This document shows positions 7,669 through 16,176 of a stretch of 64,000 nucleotides of DNA, piece by piece. A program made the translations under genes and the position numbers. The stretch comes from an uncultured Sutterella sp. (lineage in GTDB: Bacteria; Pseudomonadota; Gammaproteobacteria; Burkholderiales; Burkholderiaceae_F): the NCBI GenBank assembly GCA_900545335.1, contig UQYP01000004.1, positions 62,001-126,000 on the forward strand. Reading direction: 5' to 3'. The notes under the pieces are model-generated. The model was not told the origin of the DNA, did no database searches, and saw only the letters and a program-made list of their open reading frames with translations. How positions within the stretch are numbered: position 1 is the stretch's first letter; each line of letters begins with the position of its first letter.

Positions 7669-8721
7669 TTAAAGGTGACAGAGTCTCAGAATATTTCCAA
7701 ATGAAAGATCTTGTGCCGCATCTTTCGGCAATCGATCGAGCAAAACATAATATTTTTCAATATTGGCTTTGTATTGTTTCCAGTGACCGACAACATCCGT
7801 GCCAACCATAAATCTGTCCGGATACTTTCTGATCAGTGCAGCCCATTGATCAAGCGATCTCTCACTTTTGGCGATGTATTCTTCAAATACCAGCCACGAA
7901 ATGTCAAAGAAAAGATTCTTGTTGTCTTTGAGTGTACTGTCAGCAATTTCCAATAGATTGGGGACTTCAACACGGCGGGAAACACCGACGTGAGCCCAAA
8001 TAATATTTGCTTTTCGATTGTGCCTCAGACCTCTTAACATTTCCTGCAAATAAAGCGGTTCTTTAGCATAGGAAGGCGCAATGTTGTGATGAATCAATAC
8101 AGGTACATTTTTTTCGACAGCCAGATCATAAATTTTCATTAAGGCCGGGTGGTCAGCTCTCGGAGGCTCTCCGTAAGTGTAGGCAGTCAGATCGTCATGG
8201 CGGCTCATGATTTCTCCGATACCTTTAATCAGACTCGGAAACTCGTCAAAAAGGCGCCGTAAATAAGTTTCTGCCATCAGGTCATTAATGTTGACGCCGC
8301 AAACAAAAGGAATAAAGCGTTTACGGATTGATGTCGGAGCATCTCCGAGATGTTTTAAAAAGAGGTAGTCCGTAGCGCTGTAGTGATAGCACCTTGAGTC
8401 GTTAGACATATAGTAGGATGGTTTTTGAGGAGCATTCGCATCCCACATTTTGACCATTGGCATACCGAAAAGTACTGAAGCAGCCACTCCGCATGAGTCC
8501 ATGGCTCCGGTTAATTGCTTCAATCCATCCGTTTGCTGCAGGAAATCAACATAATGCAGATGAGAGTCCACCATCGGATATTTTGCTGTCGTTTTAAAAG
8601 AGGAAAAGTCCTCCCTCATAAAAGAGTCATTCGTTGCGGCAACTGCGTTGGTTATGGGTGAGGCAGCTGCAGCCGGCATCAAACCCAGAAGAGAGGATTT
8701 CAAGAAATTCCGTCTATCCAT
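7669..8721 (-). CDS. Tat-exported amidohydrolase (Amidohydrolase_2 family)
   Basis: A 350-residue metal-dependent hydrolase of the TIM-barrel amidohydrolase superfamily (PF04909-like). The N-terminus MDRRNFLKSSLLGLMPAAAA is a twin-arginine signal peptide, so the folded enzyme is expected in the periplasm. Visible metal-site motifs are DSHLHY near the mature start, a Lys-containing IKGIGEIMSRHD, LIHHN, IWAHVG and GTDVVGHW. The start was set at the ATG 8719-8721 because it begins the Tat signal and has AGAGG seven bases upstream; a longer frame to 8772 has no supporting sequence. Substrate is unknown. It is divergent from the decarboxylase-like gene at 8877, with a palindromic operator candidate between them. 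Confidence 0.85.
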   Translation of the reverse strand: MDRRNFLKSSLLGLMPAAAASPITNAVAATNDSFMREDFSSFKTTAKYPMVDSHLHYVDFLQQTDGLKQLTGAMDSCGVAASVLFGMPMVKMWDANAPQKPSYYMSNDSRCYHYSATDYLFLKHLGDAPTSIRKRFIPFVCGVNINDLMAETYLRRLFDEFPSLIKGIGEIMSRHDDLTAYTYGEPPRADHPALMKIYDLAVEKNVPVLIHHNIAPSYAKEPLYLQEMLRGLRHNRKANIIWAHVGVSRRVEVPNLLEIADSTLKDNKNLFFDISWLVFEEYIAKSERSLDQWAALIRKYPDRFMVGTDVVGHWKQYKANIEKYYVLLDRLPKDAAQDLSFGNILRLCHL

Positions 8722-8812
8722 ACAACCTCTTTTAAATTGTTTGTTTCTCCAGTTTAACAAGATACCGGTCATAAGGATTAGAGCTAATTCAGTTACTTGA
8801 TTATTCGTTTAC

Positions 8813-8833
8813 ACAATTAAATTGTCGACAATT
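8813..8833. promoter_or_regulatory. Palindromic operator candidate between divergent genes
   Basis: Three half-sites in alternating orientation, ACAATT (8813-8818), AATTGT (8820-8825) and ACAATT (8828-8833), form two overlapping perfect palindromes. They lie in the 155-bp gap between the amidohydrolase and the decarboxylase-like gene, next to a possible -35 (TTTACA, 8808) and -10 (TAAAAT, 8833). Regulator unknown. Confidence 0.5.
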
Positions 8834-8876
8834 AAAATACAACCAATGTCATTCTTGATTTCTTAAATGGGTAAAA

Positions 8877-10220
8877 ATGAGAAAAGTTTTGAGGATTAAA
8901 CAAGTTGCCTGCTCGCTCATTTTCAGTTCAGTTTTGGTAGCGACAGCCTTTTTGTTGCCGGCAACTGTTTGTACAGCATACCAATCGTCGGCTGTCGAGT
9001 CGAGCCAACAATATTTACCCGCCACGCAGGCTCTTGTGGAGATGGTTGCAAAGGATCAGAATTTAAAAACTCTTCTGGAAAAATCTATTTCAGAAGCAGC
9101 AAAAATTAATCCTGATCCTCAGACGAATCCCGCCCAAAATTTAAAAGCATATTTCGATTATGTGAACTGGGCCGAAAGAGCAATGCCATGGGCAATTTTG
9201 CCTGGCGTTGAGAAAAACCATCCCAAGCTCTATAACCAAATCGACCAAAGCCTTAACTATTCTTACTTTGTCAACGACCGGCCTCTAGACGAATTAAAAA
9301 ATAAAGGCCTCTATATTCCATCCGTTCAATATTTGGAGCCTTACCGCTCGTGGTTAATCGGTTTTATTCGTCAGTACGGAAAGTTTCTGTCCACTGCAGA
9401 ATCGTGGAATGAAAAATATTTGGCTCAGGTGAAAACGGATCCCCGTTTTGGATTAGAGACAGGAGACTACGAAGATCCGTCTCATTGGAAAAGTTTTAAT
9501 GATTTCTTTGTCAGAAGACTGGCAGGAAAAGATAAGCGGCCCATTGCATCCCCTGGGGATGATTCCGTAGTCGTTTTCCCCGGCGACTCCGTGACTCAAG
9601 GGGTTTGGGCTATCGACGAAAAGAATCAATTACACGCTCTTGATGATAAACCGGTCGGTCAGCCGGACTTTGTCGCAGTGAAGTTTAAAAAGTTTTCAAG
9701 TGTGACTGAGCTTATGGCTGACAGTCCTTATCGTGAGGCCTTTGTCGGCGGAACAATGACTCATACTTTTTTGGACGTGTATGACTATCACCGCTTCCAT
9801 TTTCCTATTTCGGGAACGATTAAAGACGTTCGAATTATTGAAGGTGATATGGCTTTAGGCGGCTATATTACTTGGGATGCTCCGACCAAAACCTATAGCT
9901 TGAATGCCTCGATTCCGGGTTGGCAGATGATCGAAACGCGAGCTTTAGTGGTTGTGGAAACAAAGAATCACGGATTAGTTGCTATCTTGCCGATCGGTAT
10001 GAGTCAGGTTTCGTCAGTCAAACTTGAAGACAGTGTGAAAGTAGGAGCCTCGGTAGAAAAAGGTGATCCGTTGGGATATTTTCTTTTCGGAGGCAGCGAT
10101 ATTGTGATGCTTTTCCAAAAGGTTGTTCAATTTGAACTCACCGTGCCGCAGGAAGGCGATCGTTATGCGCACCGTCTGATGGGGGAGGCTTACGGGAAAT
10201 TAACCCAAAGAAAGCAATAA
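8877..10220 (+). CDS. Exported phosphatidylserine decarboxylase-like protein
   Basis: A 447-residue protein with an N-terminal signal peptide (hydrophobic stretch to about residue 35) followed by a phosphatidylserine decarboxylase family domain (PF02666). It retains the conserved DYHRFHFPISG block and the C-terminal FGGSD processing site, where the Gly-Ser bond is normally cut to make the pyruvoyl cofactor. Housekeeping PSD enzymes are inner-membrane, face the cytoplasm, are shorter, and use LGST or similar. This one has about 190 extra N-terminal residues and export, so it may act on an amino-acid-like or lipid substrate in the periplasm. Substrate and role are inference. Upstream SD is weak. 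Divergent neighbour: the Tat amidohydrolase. Confidence 0.8.
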   Translation: MRKVLRIKQVACSLIFSSVLVATAFLLPATVCTAYQSSAVESSQQYLPATQALVEMVAKDQNLKTLLEKSISEAAKINPDPQTNPAQNLKAYFDYVNWAERAMPWAILPGVEKNHPKLYNQIDQSLNYSYFVNDRPLDELKNKGLYIPSVQYLEPYRSWLIGFIRQYGKFLSTAESWNEKYLAQVKTDPRFGLETGDYEDPSHWKSFNDFFVRRLAGKDKRPIASPGDDSVVVFPGDSVTQGVWAIDEKNQLHALDDKPVGQPDFVAVKFKKFSSVTELMADSPYREAFVGGTMTHTFLDVYDYHRFHFPISGTIKDVRIIEGDMALGGYITWDAPTKTYSLNASIPGWQMIETRALVVVETKNHGLVAILPIGMSQVSSVKLEDSVKVGASVEKGDPLGYFLFGGSDIVMLFQKVVQFELTVPQEGDRYAHRLMGEAYGKLTQRKQ

Positions 10221-10625
10221 CTATCTGAATTGGTGAACTCCCGAAACCCGAAATTGAGTAGGTACTTGCTCTTATCTGCTCGATTTCGATTAGGTTTTTC
10301 GTTACATTTTCGCTAATTGAAGCAGAACTCTTTTTAATTGGAGTCAAAACTCAGAGATGAGGTTTGGCAGATTGATTGAAACGAGAGTGAGATTTTCAGT
10401 ATCGAGAATAAGCCCGAAAGTTAAGTAATCCCAATAGTACCGAATGTTTTTTCTTCCGCCATGATCATTTTCAATGATCGTTTCAATAGTAGTGCTTAAC
10501 TGTATATGTGCTAATGAAAAACCATAGGTGTAACAGAGTGTATGTGCAAATAACTTTGTAGATTCAGGCAATTATTTTCCTGCTGAAAACTCAATAATGA
10601 ATTCAAAGCAAAAAGGAGGATCGCA
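10221..10625. other. AT-rich intergenic region without a supported gene
   Basis: About 405 bp between the decarboxylase-like gene and the SUMF1-domain gene. A minus-strand frame of 75 codons (10344-10571) shows no family resemblance, no Shine-Dalgarno and no hydrophobic or motif pattern, so it is not called. A short hairpin GATCATTTTCAATGATC (about 10462-10478) is present. The region ends with the strong ribosome binding site described next. Confidence 0.5.
10614..10620 (+). promoter_or_regulatory. Strong Shine-Dalgarno fixing a GTG start
   Basis: AGGAGGA five bases before GTG 10626. It decides the start of the SUMF1-domain gene, which has no ATG near its signal peptide. Confidence 0.8.
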
Positions 10626-11483
10626 GTGCCGAATAGTTTCCATAAGATCGGAAGTCGTTGCTTTGTGTATGGCTTGTTGTTGACATTGAGTTCAGTGGGT
10701 TGTGCTCAGACACAAAGTCAGCCGCCGGCAGTCGATATGGTCAAAATTCAGGGCGGAGAATTTCTGATGGGAAGTCCCGCAAGTGAATTTGAGCGCCAGA
10801 AAGATGAACTGCAGCACAAAGTTCGGGTCAATGACTTCCTGATGAGCCGCTATGAGGTGAGTCAAAATGATTTTGAAGCGGTGATGTCCTTTAATCCTTC
10901 ATCGCATAAAGGTCGAGACTTGCCCGTAGAAAATGTTTCCTGGTTTGATGCCGTTCGTTTTTGTAATGAATTGAGCCTTCAGAGCGGTTTAACACCCGTC
11001 TATGACATCAAAGATAATCAGGGAACGCTGACAGTGTCTTTCAATCAAAAGGCAAACGGTTACCGTTTGCCCACTGAAGCTGAATGGGAATACGCCGCCC
11101 GAGCAGGAACTCAAACCCCTTTTAATACCGGAGAGAACATTAACTCCGATCAGACTAATTATTACGGCACCTATCCGTATAGAGACAGACCGTCTCAGCT
11201 TTATAGGGGCGAAACAGTTCGGGTAGGCAGTTTTAAGCCCAACGCCTGGGGACTATATGACATGCACGGCAATGTCTGGGAATGGTGCTGGGATCGTTAT
11301 GGAGCTTATAACGCAAATGCTGCTGACAACCCGACGGGAGCAGAGAGCGGACGATACCGTGTCAATAGGGGAGGCGGCTTTAACGATTTCGGCAAGCACT
11401 TAAGAAGCGCCTATCGGGCGGCTCACAACCCTGAAAATAAGACATTTAATATCGGCATTCGTTTGGTGCGTAATGCTCAGTAA
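10626..11483 (+). CDS. SUMF1/FGE-sulfatase-domain protein, exported, probably lipoprotein
   Basis: A 285-residue protein starting at GTG behind a perfect Shine-Dalgarno. Residues 1-26 form a signal peptide ending at Cys 26 (SSVGC, a weak lipobox because position -3 is Ser). The remainder is a SUMF1/FGE domain: MVKIQGGEFLMGS, the EWEYAARAGT block, WGLYDMHGNVWEWCWDRY, and a C-terminal RVNRGGGFND...IGIRLVR. True formylglycine-generating enzymes carry two catalytic Cys in the segment before GIRLV; here that segment (LRSAYRAAHNPENKTFN) has none. It is therefore unlikely to make formylglycine. It is the first gene of a unit with a Tat flavodoxin (15 bp later) and a DUF4405 membrane protein. Confidence 0.85.
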   Translation: MPNSFHKIGSRCFVYGLLLTLSSVGCAQTQSQPPAVDMVKIQGGEFLMGSPASEFERQKDELQHKVRVNDFLMSRYEVSQNDFEAVMSFNPSSHKGRDLPVENVSWFDAVRFCNELSLQSGLTPVYDIKDNQGTLTVSFNQKANGYRLPTEAEWEYAARAGTQTPFNTGENINSDQTNYYGTYPYRDRPSQLYRGETVRVGSFKPNAWGLYDMHGNVWEWCWDRYGAYNANAADNPTGAESGRYRVNRGGGFNDFGKHLRSAYRAAHNPENKTFNIGIRLVRNAQ

Positions 11484-11498
11484 AAAGGAGTTGCAGTA

Positions 11499-12068
11499 AT
11501 GAAATCCACACGCAGAAGTTTCTTAGGGGCAATTTCCGGACTTTCCTTAGCGGCCGCTTCTGGAACGCTTTGGGCTCAGACTGCTGCAAGCGGTAAAAAG
11601 CTGATCGTGTTTTTCTCCTGGTCCGGCAATACGCGCTATATTGCACAGATGATTCAGGGCAAGATCGGTGCCGATATTGTAGAACTTGAATTGGTAAAGC
11701 CTTATTCGGAAAATTACAGTACGTGCCTCGATGAGGCAAAGCGCGATCAAAGGGCTGACGCAAGACCTGAACTCAAGACTCAAATTGCCAACATCGCTCA
11801 GTACGACACCATTCTTTTGGGTTACCCCAATTGGTGGGCTTCTATTCCGATGCCTATAGCGAGTTTTTTGGAAAGTTATGATTTATCTGGCAAAACCATT
11901 ATTCCGTTTTGCACGCACGGAGGCGGCCGTTTAGGGCAGAGCGTTTCTGCGATTTCTAAGCTTGCTCCCAATTCAACCATTGGAGAAGCTTTGTCGGTGC
12001 ATTACCGTGGAGGCTCTTCCTTATCTGCTGATATAGACGCTTGGCTTAAAGAAAATAAAGTGATTTAA
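11499..12068 (+). CDS. Tat-exported flavodoxin
   Basis: A 189-residue flavodoxin-fold protein (Flavodoxin_4-like) with a twin-arginine signal peptide (TRRSFLGAISGLSLAAASG, residues 4-22, cleavage probably after LWAQ or later). The FMN phosphate-binding loop SWSGNT is at residues 40-45, and the isoalloxazine-contacting loop YPNWWASIPMP follows in the middle of the domain. Flavodoxins are normally cytoplasmic electron carriers; Tat export implies it folds with FMN inside and works in the periplasm. A good SD (AAGGAG) precedes the ATG. The next gene starts 4 bp later and encodes a membrane protein with paired histidines, a plausible electron donor or acceptor. Confidence 0.88.
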   Translation: MKSTRRSFLGAISGLSLAAASGTLWAQTAASGKKLIVFFSWSGNTRYIAQMIQGKIGADIVELELVKPYSENYSTCLDEAKRDQRADARPELKTQIANIAQYDTILLGYPNWWASIPMPIASFLESYDLSGKTIIPFCTHGGGRLGQSVSAISKLAPNSTIGEALSVHYRGGSSLSADIDAWLKENKVI

Positions 12069-12072
12069 GATC

Positions 12073-12753
12073 ATGACTGCAGCGACAAAGGGCATAAATA
12101 TCGCATCAAAAAAGGCTTTCGCGCTCACTTTTTTTGCGCTCTTTATCCTATGCTTGGGAGCCAGACTAACAGGGTTATTGTTTCATCAACTGTTGGGTCT
12201 GGCTTTTGTCGCGTTTGCAGTAATACATTGTTTGGTGCACGCAGGATGGTTTATGAGTTTTTCATCAGGCCGCTGGACATTGAGGCGGCTGGTGACGCTC
12301 GTTATTAATTCTCTTTTGTTTTTTTGCACTTTGGTGCTGGCAGTAACGGGTGTTTATCTTTCACCTGATTTATTCAGTTTTTTGGGGCTTGAGTCATCCA
12401 TGACGACTCGCTCGATTCATTCTTTAGCGGCATTTTGGACATTGGTGCTCATCGGTATTCATTTGGGACTGCATGGTCAGATATTTGTCAGAGCTTTGGC
12501 AAAAAGCCTAAGTTCGCAAGGAATATATTTTTTAGCGTTATTGTTCAGCGTGGTCGGCGCAATCGGTTTTGCCGATCGAATGCTTTTTGAAAAGCTCTTT
12601 TTGGGATTTGCCTTTGATTTTTGGGATGAAACAAGACCCCTTGTGCTCTACTTTATTCTTTATGCAGCAGTGAGTTTGACAGCGGCAGTCATAACTCTGG
12701 TTGTCGTTGAATTGTCTCATCGAAAAAATGCAGTTTTCAGAAAGTCTTCTTAA
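12073..12753 (+). CDS. DUF4405-type membrane protein, putative di-heme cytochrome b
   Basis: A 226-residue integral membrane protein with about six hydrophobic segments. Two halves show the same histidine spacing: H38, H52, H56 and H116, H130, H134 (H-x13-H-x3-H in both). Such pairs in neighbouring membrane helices are typical axial ligands of b-type haems, as in cytochrome b561-like folds and DUF4405 proteins. The first half reads FHQLLGLAFVAFAVIHCLVHAGW and the second SIHSLAAFWTLVLIGIHLGLHGQ in pattern. It starts 4 bp after the flavodoxin stop, so translation is probably coupled. I infer quinone- or haem-linked electron transfer to the exported flavodoxin; no enzymatic activity is visible. 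Confidence 0.75.
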   Translation: MTAATKGINIASKKAFALTFFALFILCLGARLTGLLFHQLLGLAFVAFAVIHCLVHAGWFMSFSSGRWTLRRLVTLVINSLLFFCTLVLAVTGVYLSPDLFSFLGLESSMTTRSIHSLAAFWTLVLIGIHLGLHGQIFVRALAKSLSSQGIYFLALLFSVVGAIGFADRMLFEKLFLGFAFDFWDETRPLVLYFILYAAVSLTAAVITLVVVELSHRKNAVFRKSS

Positions 12754-12927
12754 TGCATTAATGATTGTCTTGCGTTGACTTTGAGGCGATTTTGTCTTTG
12801 TGCAGGTAGTTTGTAGTAGTTTTTCGGATGATTTTCAACCCTTCTAAGCTACTCAGCTTAATTTGAGCAGAGTTTTTCTTTTTGGCTTTCACTAAACTCA
12901 TTTATACCCTTTTAAAAAAGAACAAGA

Positions 12928-14427
12928 ATGAGTGCCTTTAATCCTATCGCAATTACGTTTTGCGGCTACCTTTTGCTGATGGTCATCATCGGTTTCGTAG
13001 CCTGGCATTACACGCGTGACTTTAATGATTATGTTTTGGGCGGACGACGCCTAGGCGGTCTGGTGACGGCACTGTCCGTCGGTGCAAGCGACATGAGCGG
13101 ATGGCTTTTGATGGGATTGCCGGGAGCGGTTTTTCTATCCGGTATATCGGAAAGCTGGCTTGCGATCGGTCTTTGCATCGGCTCTTTTGTGAATTGGAAA
13201 ATTGTCGCAGCAAGACTTCGCGTATACACCGAAAGATGCCAAAACGCTCTGACGCTTCCTGACTATTTAAGCCATCGTTTTGACGATGATAAACGTCTTT
13301 TAAGCATTATCTGTGCGGCAGTGATTTTGATTTTCTTTACGATTTATTCGGCAAGCGGCATGGTGGCAGGTGCCAGACTTTTTGAATCTACTTTTGATAT
13401 CCCATACTCGACTGCTCTCTGGATCGGAGCTGCTGCCACCATTCTTTATGTCTTTATCGGGGGATTTCTTGCAGTCAGCTGGACCGATACGGTTCAGGCG
13501 GCGATGATGTGTGTTGCTCTGGTAGTAACGCCCATTGTAGTTATGACCGAACTGGGTGGTTTTTCTGAAACAGTCAGTCAGGTGGGCGCCATTGATGTGT
13601 CCATGTTGGATATGTTTAAGGGACAAACCGTCATCGGTATCGCTTCTCTTGTGGCCTGGGGACTGGGCTACTTTGGGCAGCCCCATCTGCTCGTGCGTTT
13701 TATGGCAACAAAGTCCATTAAAGTTATTCCGACTGCCTGCCGCACTTCCATTATTTGGATGGTTTTCTGTTTGGCCGGTGCCGTCAGTGTGGGCTTTTTC
13801 GGCTGTGCTTATTTTGCGCAGCATATTACCGAAGGCACTTCAGTAATCGCCAATCCGGAGTTGGTTTTTATTGTTTTAAGCCAAGTGCTCTTTAATCCAT
13901 GGATTGCCGGGATTTTAATGTCAGCTATTTTAGCGGCTGTCATGAGTACGCTTTCCTGCCAGCTTTTAGTTTGCTCATCCACGCTCACTGAAGACTTTTA
14001 TCGAGCTTTCATTCGTCCGCAAGCTTCGGCCCGAGAGTTGATTTGGTTCGGACGGGCGATGGTTTTGATGGTGTCACTGGTTGCCATCCTGATTGCGATG
14101 GATCCTCAAAGTAAGGTACTGGGCTTAGTGAGTTATGCTTGGGCCGGTTTCGGAGCCTCATTCGGTCCTGTCATCATTATGAGTCTGTGGTGGAAGAAAA
14201 TGACGAAAAACGGGGCCTTGGCCGGAATGGTGACGGGCGCAGTTACTGTTATTGTCTGGAACACTTTCGGCTGGTTTGGGCTCTACGAGATTATTCCGGG
14301 CTTTCTTTTTGCGCTCATTGCTATTGTGATTTTCTCGCTTGTCGGGCAAAAGCCTTCCCAGGCCATGAAAGATATTTTCGATGAGGTTGAGACAGCCGTG
14401 CGAAAAGGCGAGGATCTGCACGTCTGA
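12928..14427 (+). CDS. putP: Sodium/proline symporter PutP
   Basis: A 499-residue sodium:solute symporter (SSS family) with about 13 membrane helices. The N-terminal blocks FNDYVLGGRRLGGLVTALSVGASDMSGWLLMGLPGAVF and FIGGFLAVSWTDTVQA are characteristic of PutP, which imports proline with sodium. Length matches E. coli PutP (502). A 174-bp gap separates it from the DUF4405 gene, and no clear promoter could be picked. Its stop lies 2 bp from the stop of the convergent phosphate symporter gene, with no terminator between. No putA is in the window. Confidence 0.9.
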   Translation: MSAFNPIAITFCGYLLLMVIIGFVAWHYTRDFNDYVLGGRRLGGLVTALSVGASDMSGWLLMGLPGAVFLSGISESWLAIGLCIGSFVNWKIVAARLRVYTERCQNALTLPDYLSHRFDDDKRLLSIICAAVILIFFTIYSASGMVAGARLFESTFDIPYSTALWIGAAATILYVFIGGFLAVSWTDTVQAAMMCVALVVTPIVVMTELGGFSETVSQVGAIDVSMLDMFKGQTVIGIASLVAWGLGYFGQPHLLVRFMATKSIKVIPTACRTSIIWMVFCLAGAVSVGFFGCAYFAQHITEGTSVIANPELVFIVLSQVLFNPWIAGILMSAILAAVMSTLSCQLLVCSSTLTEDFYRAFIRPQASARELIWFGRAMVLMVSLVAILIAMDPQSKVLGLVSYAWAGFGASFGPVIIMSLWWKKMTKNGALAGMVTGAVTVIVWNTFGWFGLYEIIPGFLFALIAIVIFSLVGQKPSQAMKDIFDEVETAVRKGEDLHV

Positions 14428-14429
14428 GG

Positions 14430-16049
14430 TTAAAGTTTTTCTAATTCCAGATTGACGCTTGCGCAAATGAGACCGGCCAATCGGTTAAATAATGATTGAA
14501 TTTCCAAGTGCAGAGCATCGGTTTCAATCGCATTGACATCGTTATCAGCGATGCGCAGCAAGTGTAAGTGCGTTTGCTCACGTGCTGCTATTAGTAACTG
14601 CTTTTGATGGTTTAACAGCCTTTGAGACAGTTCTCTTTTCTTGCTGCGGTCCTGTGCTCTTAAATAGGCGCCAAGCGTTTGAATGCCGGCCAAAACGATC
14701 TGATGAGACTCTGTTAATTCACGCAGTCCTTCAGGGCTGAAATCCAGGTGTTTGAGACATTTTTGCTCATTGATGACGTCAATCGTGTGTTCGATGAGGT
14801 TAATAGCTGACTTCAATGACCCGTTAACGCTTTTAATGTTTTGCCATTCAATGGCTTCAGGAGCACTCAAATTGGTTGTGACGGCTCGGTTCAGAAAAAG
14901 AGAAAGACTGCGATTGAGTTTCAGGACCGAGGCTTTCTTATTTTTCATGATCATGACGTTTCCCGGGTTGGGATTGGTTCTCAAAAGCGTATCAACGTCA
15001 AGCCACAAAACGCGAATCGGATCGATTTCTTTAATAAGGTACTTTTTGGCAACCGTGAGTGAAATGCTGACAGTGAGAAAATTTTCCTGAACAAAGAGCT
15101 TTTTGTGATCAACAATTAATTCAGAGTCTTCGTCCGAAACGTTAAAAATCCCTTCTGCCCAAAGACTGAGCGGCCGGACAAAAAGAAGTCCCAAAAAACC
15201 GACAGCCATGTTAAAGGTAAGGTGCCATAACACTACGTTATCAGGCAGCAAAACAAAATTCTGAAGCTTAAAAACCATACAAAGCAGAGCAGCTAATATC
15301 ATCAGACTTCGGAATAAGGCTGTGGCGCTCGGTCCCCTGCGTCCGATTGGGCTTGCAAACATCGTGGTTAAAAGAGCAAGGATGGTGCTGCCCGCATTAG
15401 CCCCGAGGACCATCCAGAGGGCAGCTTCAAAGTTCAGTACTTGGGCGGCATATAAAGATGAGGAAATAATGACTGCGGCCAAGCTTGAGACACAGCAGAC
15501 GGCTAAAACCATCCCTGCAGCAAAAGACAAAATCAGGTAGTTGTGAAGCAAATTAAAAAATGGAGCTATTTCGGCATTGGCTCTTAATGGCTCTGTGGAA
15601 ACCACGATCTGGTTAATGGCGATCATGATAAAGGCGAGCCCTAAAAGGATGCGTCCGAACTGTCCTTTTCGAGTTGAGGGTTTGTAGTGGAAAAACATCG
15701 CAACACCGCAGAGAATAAGGACTGGTGCGATGGCGGCGAGATTTAAACTTAAAACACAGGCGATGAACGCACTGCCGAGTTCAGCGCCGAAAATGCAGCT
15801 GATGGCCATGGCAGTCGTAATAAGCCCTTCGGATTGAAGACCGGCAACTAATAATGTTGCAGCGGTTGAACTTTGTAAGAGGCTTGAAAGACAAAAGCCC
15901 ATACCAAAGCCATTGACTCGGTTATCCAATCTGTGGGAGAGGCTCGAGCGAAGAGACATGCCGAAAGTTCTCAGCATGCCGCTTTTAACCATGTAGGTTC
16001 CCCAGAAAATCAGGGCAACCGCTCCCAACAGATTAGCCAGATGAGTCAT
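14430..16049 (-). CDS. Na/phosphate cotransporter family protein with PhoU-like domain
   Basis: A 539-residue protein of the NptA/PF02690 family. Two inverted transport repeats are visible, one with QSSTAATLLVAGL near residue 59 and one with GANAGSTILALL near residue 218; these QSS/GxNxG motifs bind phosphate and sodium in the family. The C-terminal 200 residues are soluble and helical (KSAINLIEHTIDVINEQKCLKHLDF), like the PhoU-related tail of bacterial members. It is predicted to move phosphate with sodium across the inner membrane. Genes on both sides are unrelated in function; it is convergent with putP and upstream of iadA in reverse orientation. Confidence 0.88.
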   Translation of the reverse strand: MTHLANLLGAVALIFWGTYMVKSGMLRTFGMSLRSSLSHRLDNRVNGFGMGFCLSSLLQSSTAATLLVAGLQSEGLITTAMAISCIFGAELGSAFIACVLSLNLAAIAPVLILCGVAMFFHYKPSTRKGQFGRILLGLAFIMIAINQIVVSTEPLRANAEIAPFFNLLHNYLILSFAAGMVLAVCCVSSLAAVIISSSLYAAQVLNFEAALWMVLGANAGSTILALLTTMFASPIGRRGPSATALFRSLMILAALLCMVFKLQNFVLLPDNVVLWHLTFNMAVGFLGLLFVRPLSLWAEGIFNVSDEDSELIVDHKKLFVQENFLTVSISLTVAKKYLIKEIDPIRVLWLDVDTLLRTNPNPGNVMIMKNKKASVLKLNRSLSLFLNRAVTTNLSAPEAIEWQNIKSVNGSLKSAINLIEHTIDVINEQKCLKHLDFSPEGLRELTESHQIVLAGIQTLGAYLRAQDRSKKRELSQRLLNHQKQLLIAAREQTHLHLLRIADNDVNAIETDALHLEIQSLFNRLAGLICASVNLELEKL

Positions 16050-16123
16050 AGAAAAATTGATCTAGTCAACGTTTGAACTCTTAATCATTGTAGACTTTTT
16101 GGCTTACTAAATTGTCAAAAAAA

Positions 16124-16148
16124 GGGAGCGATTTTTCACACAGCTCCC
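16124..16148 (-). terminator. Terminator after iadA
   Basis: On the minus strand, stem GGGAGC/GCTCCC (16143-16148 and 16124-16129) followed by seven T. It lies 29 bp past the iadA stop. Confidence 0.75.
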
Positions 16149-16176
16149 GAATAACAGATTCAATTAAAGTGAATTT

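Noticed and set aside
10344..10571. 75-codon minus-strand frame in the AT-rich gap
   Set aside because: No Shine-Dalgarno, no motif, no family resemblance; not supported as a gene.
10626..11483. Formylglycine-generating enzyme for sulfatase activation
   Set aside because: The catalytic cysteine pair is missing, so the SUMF1 fold alone does not support that function.
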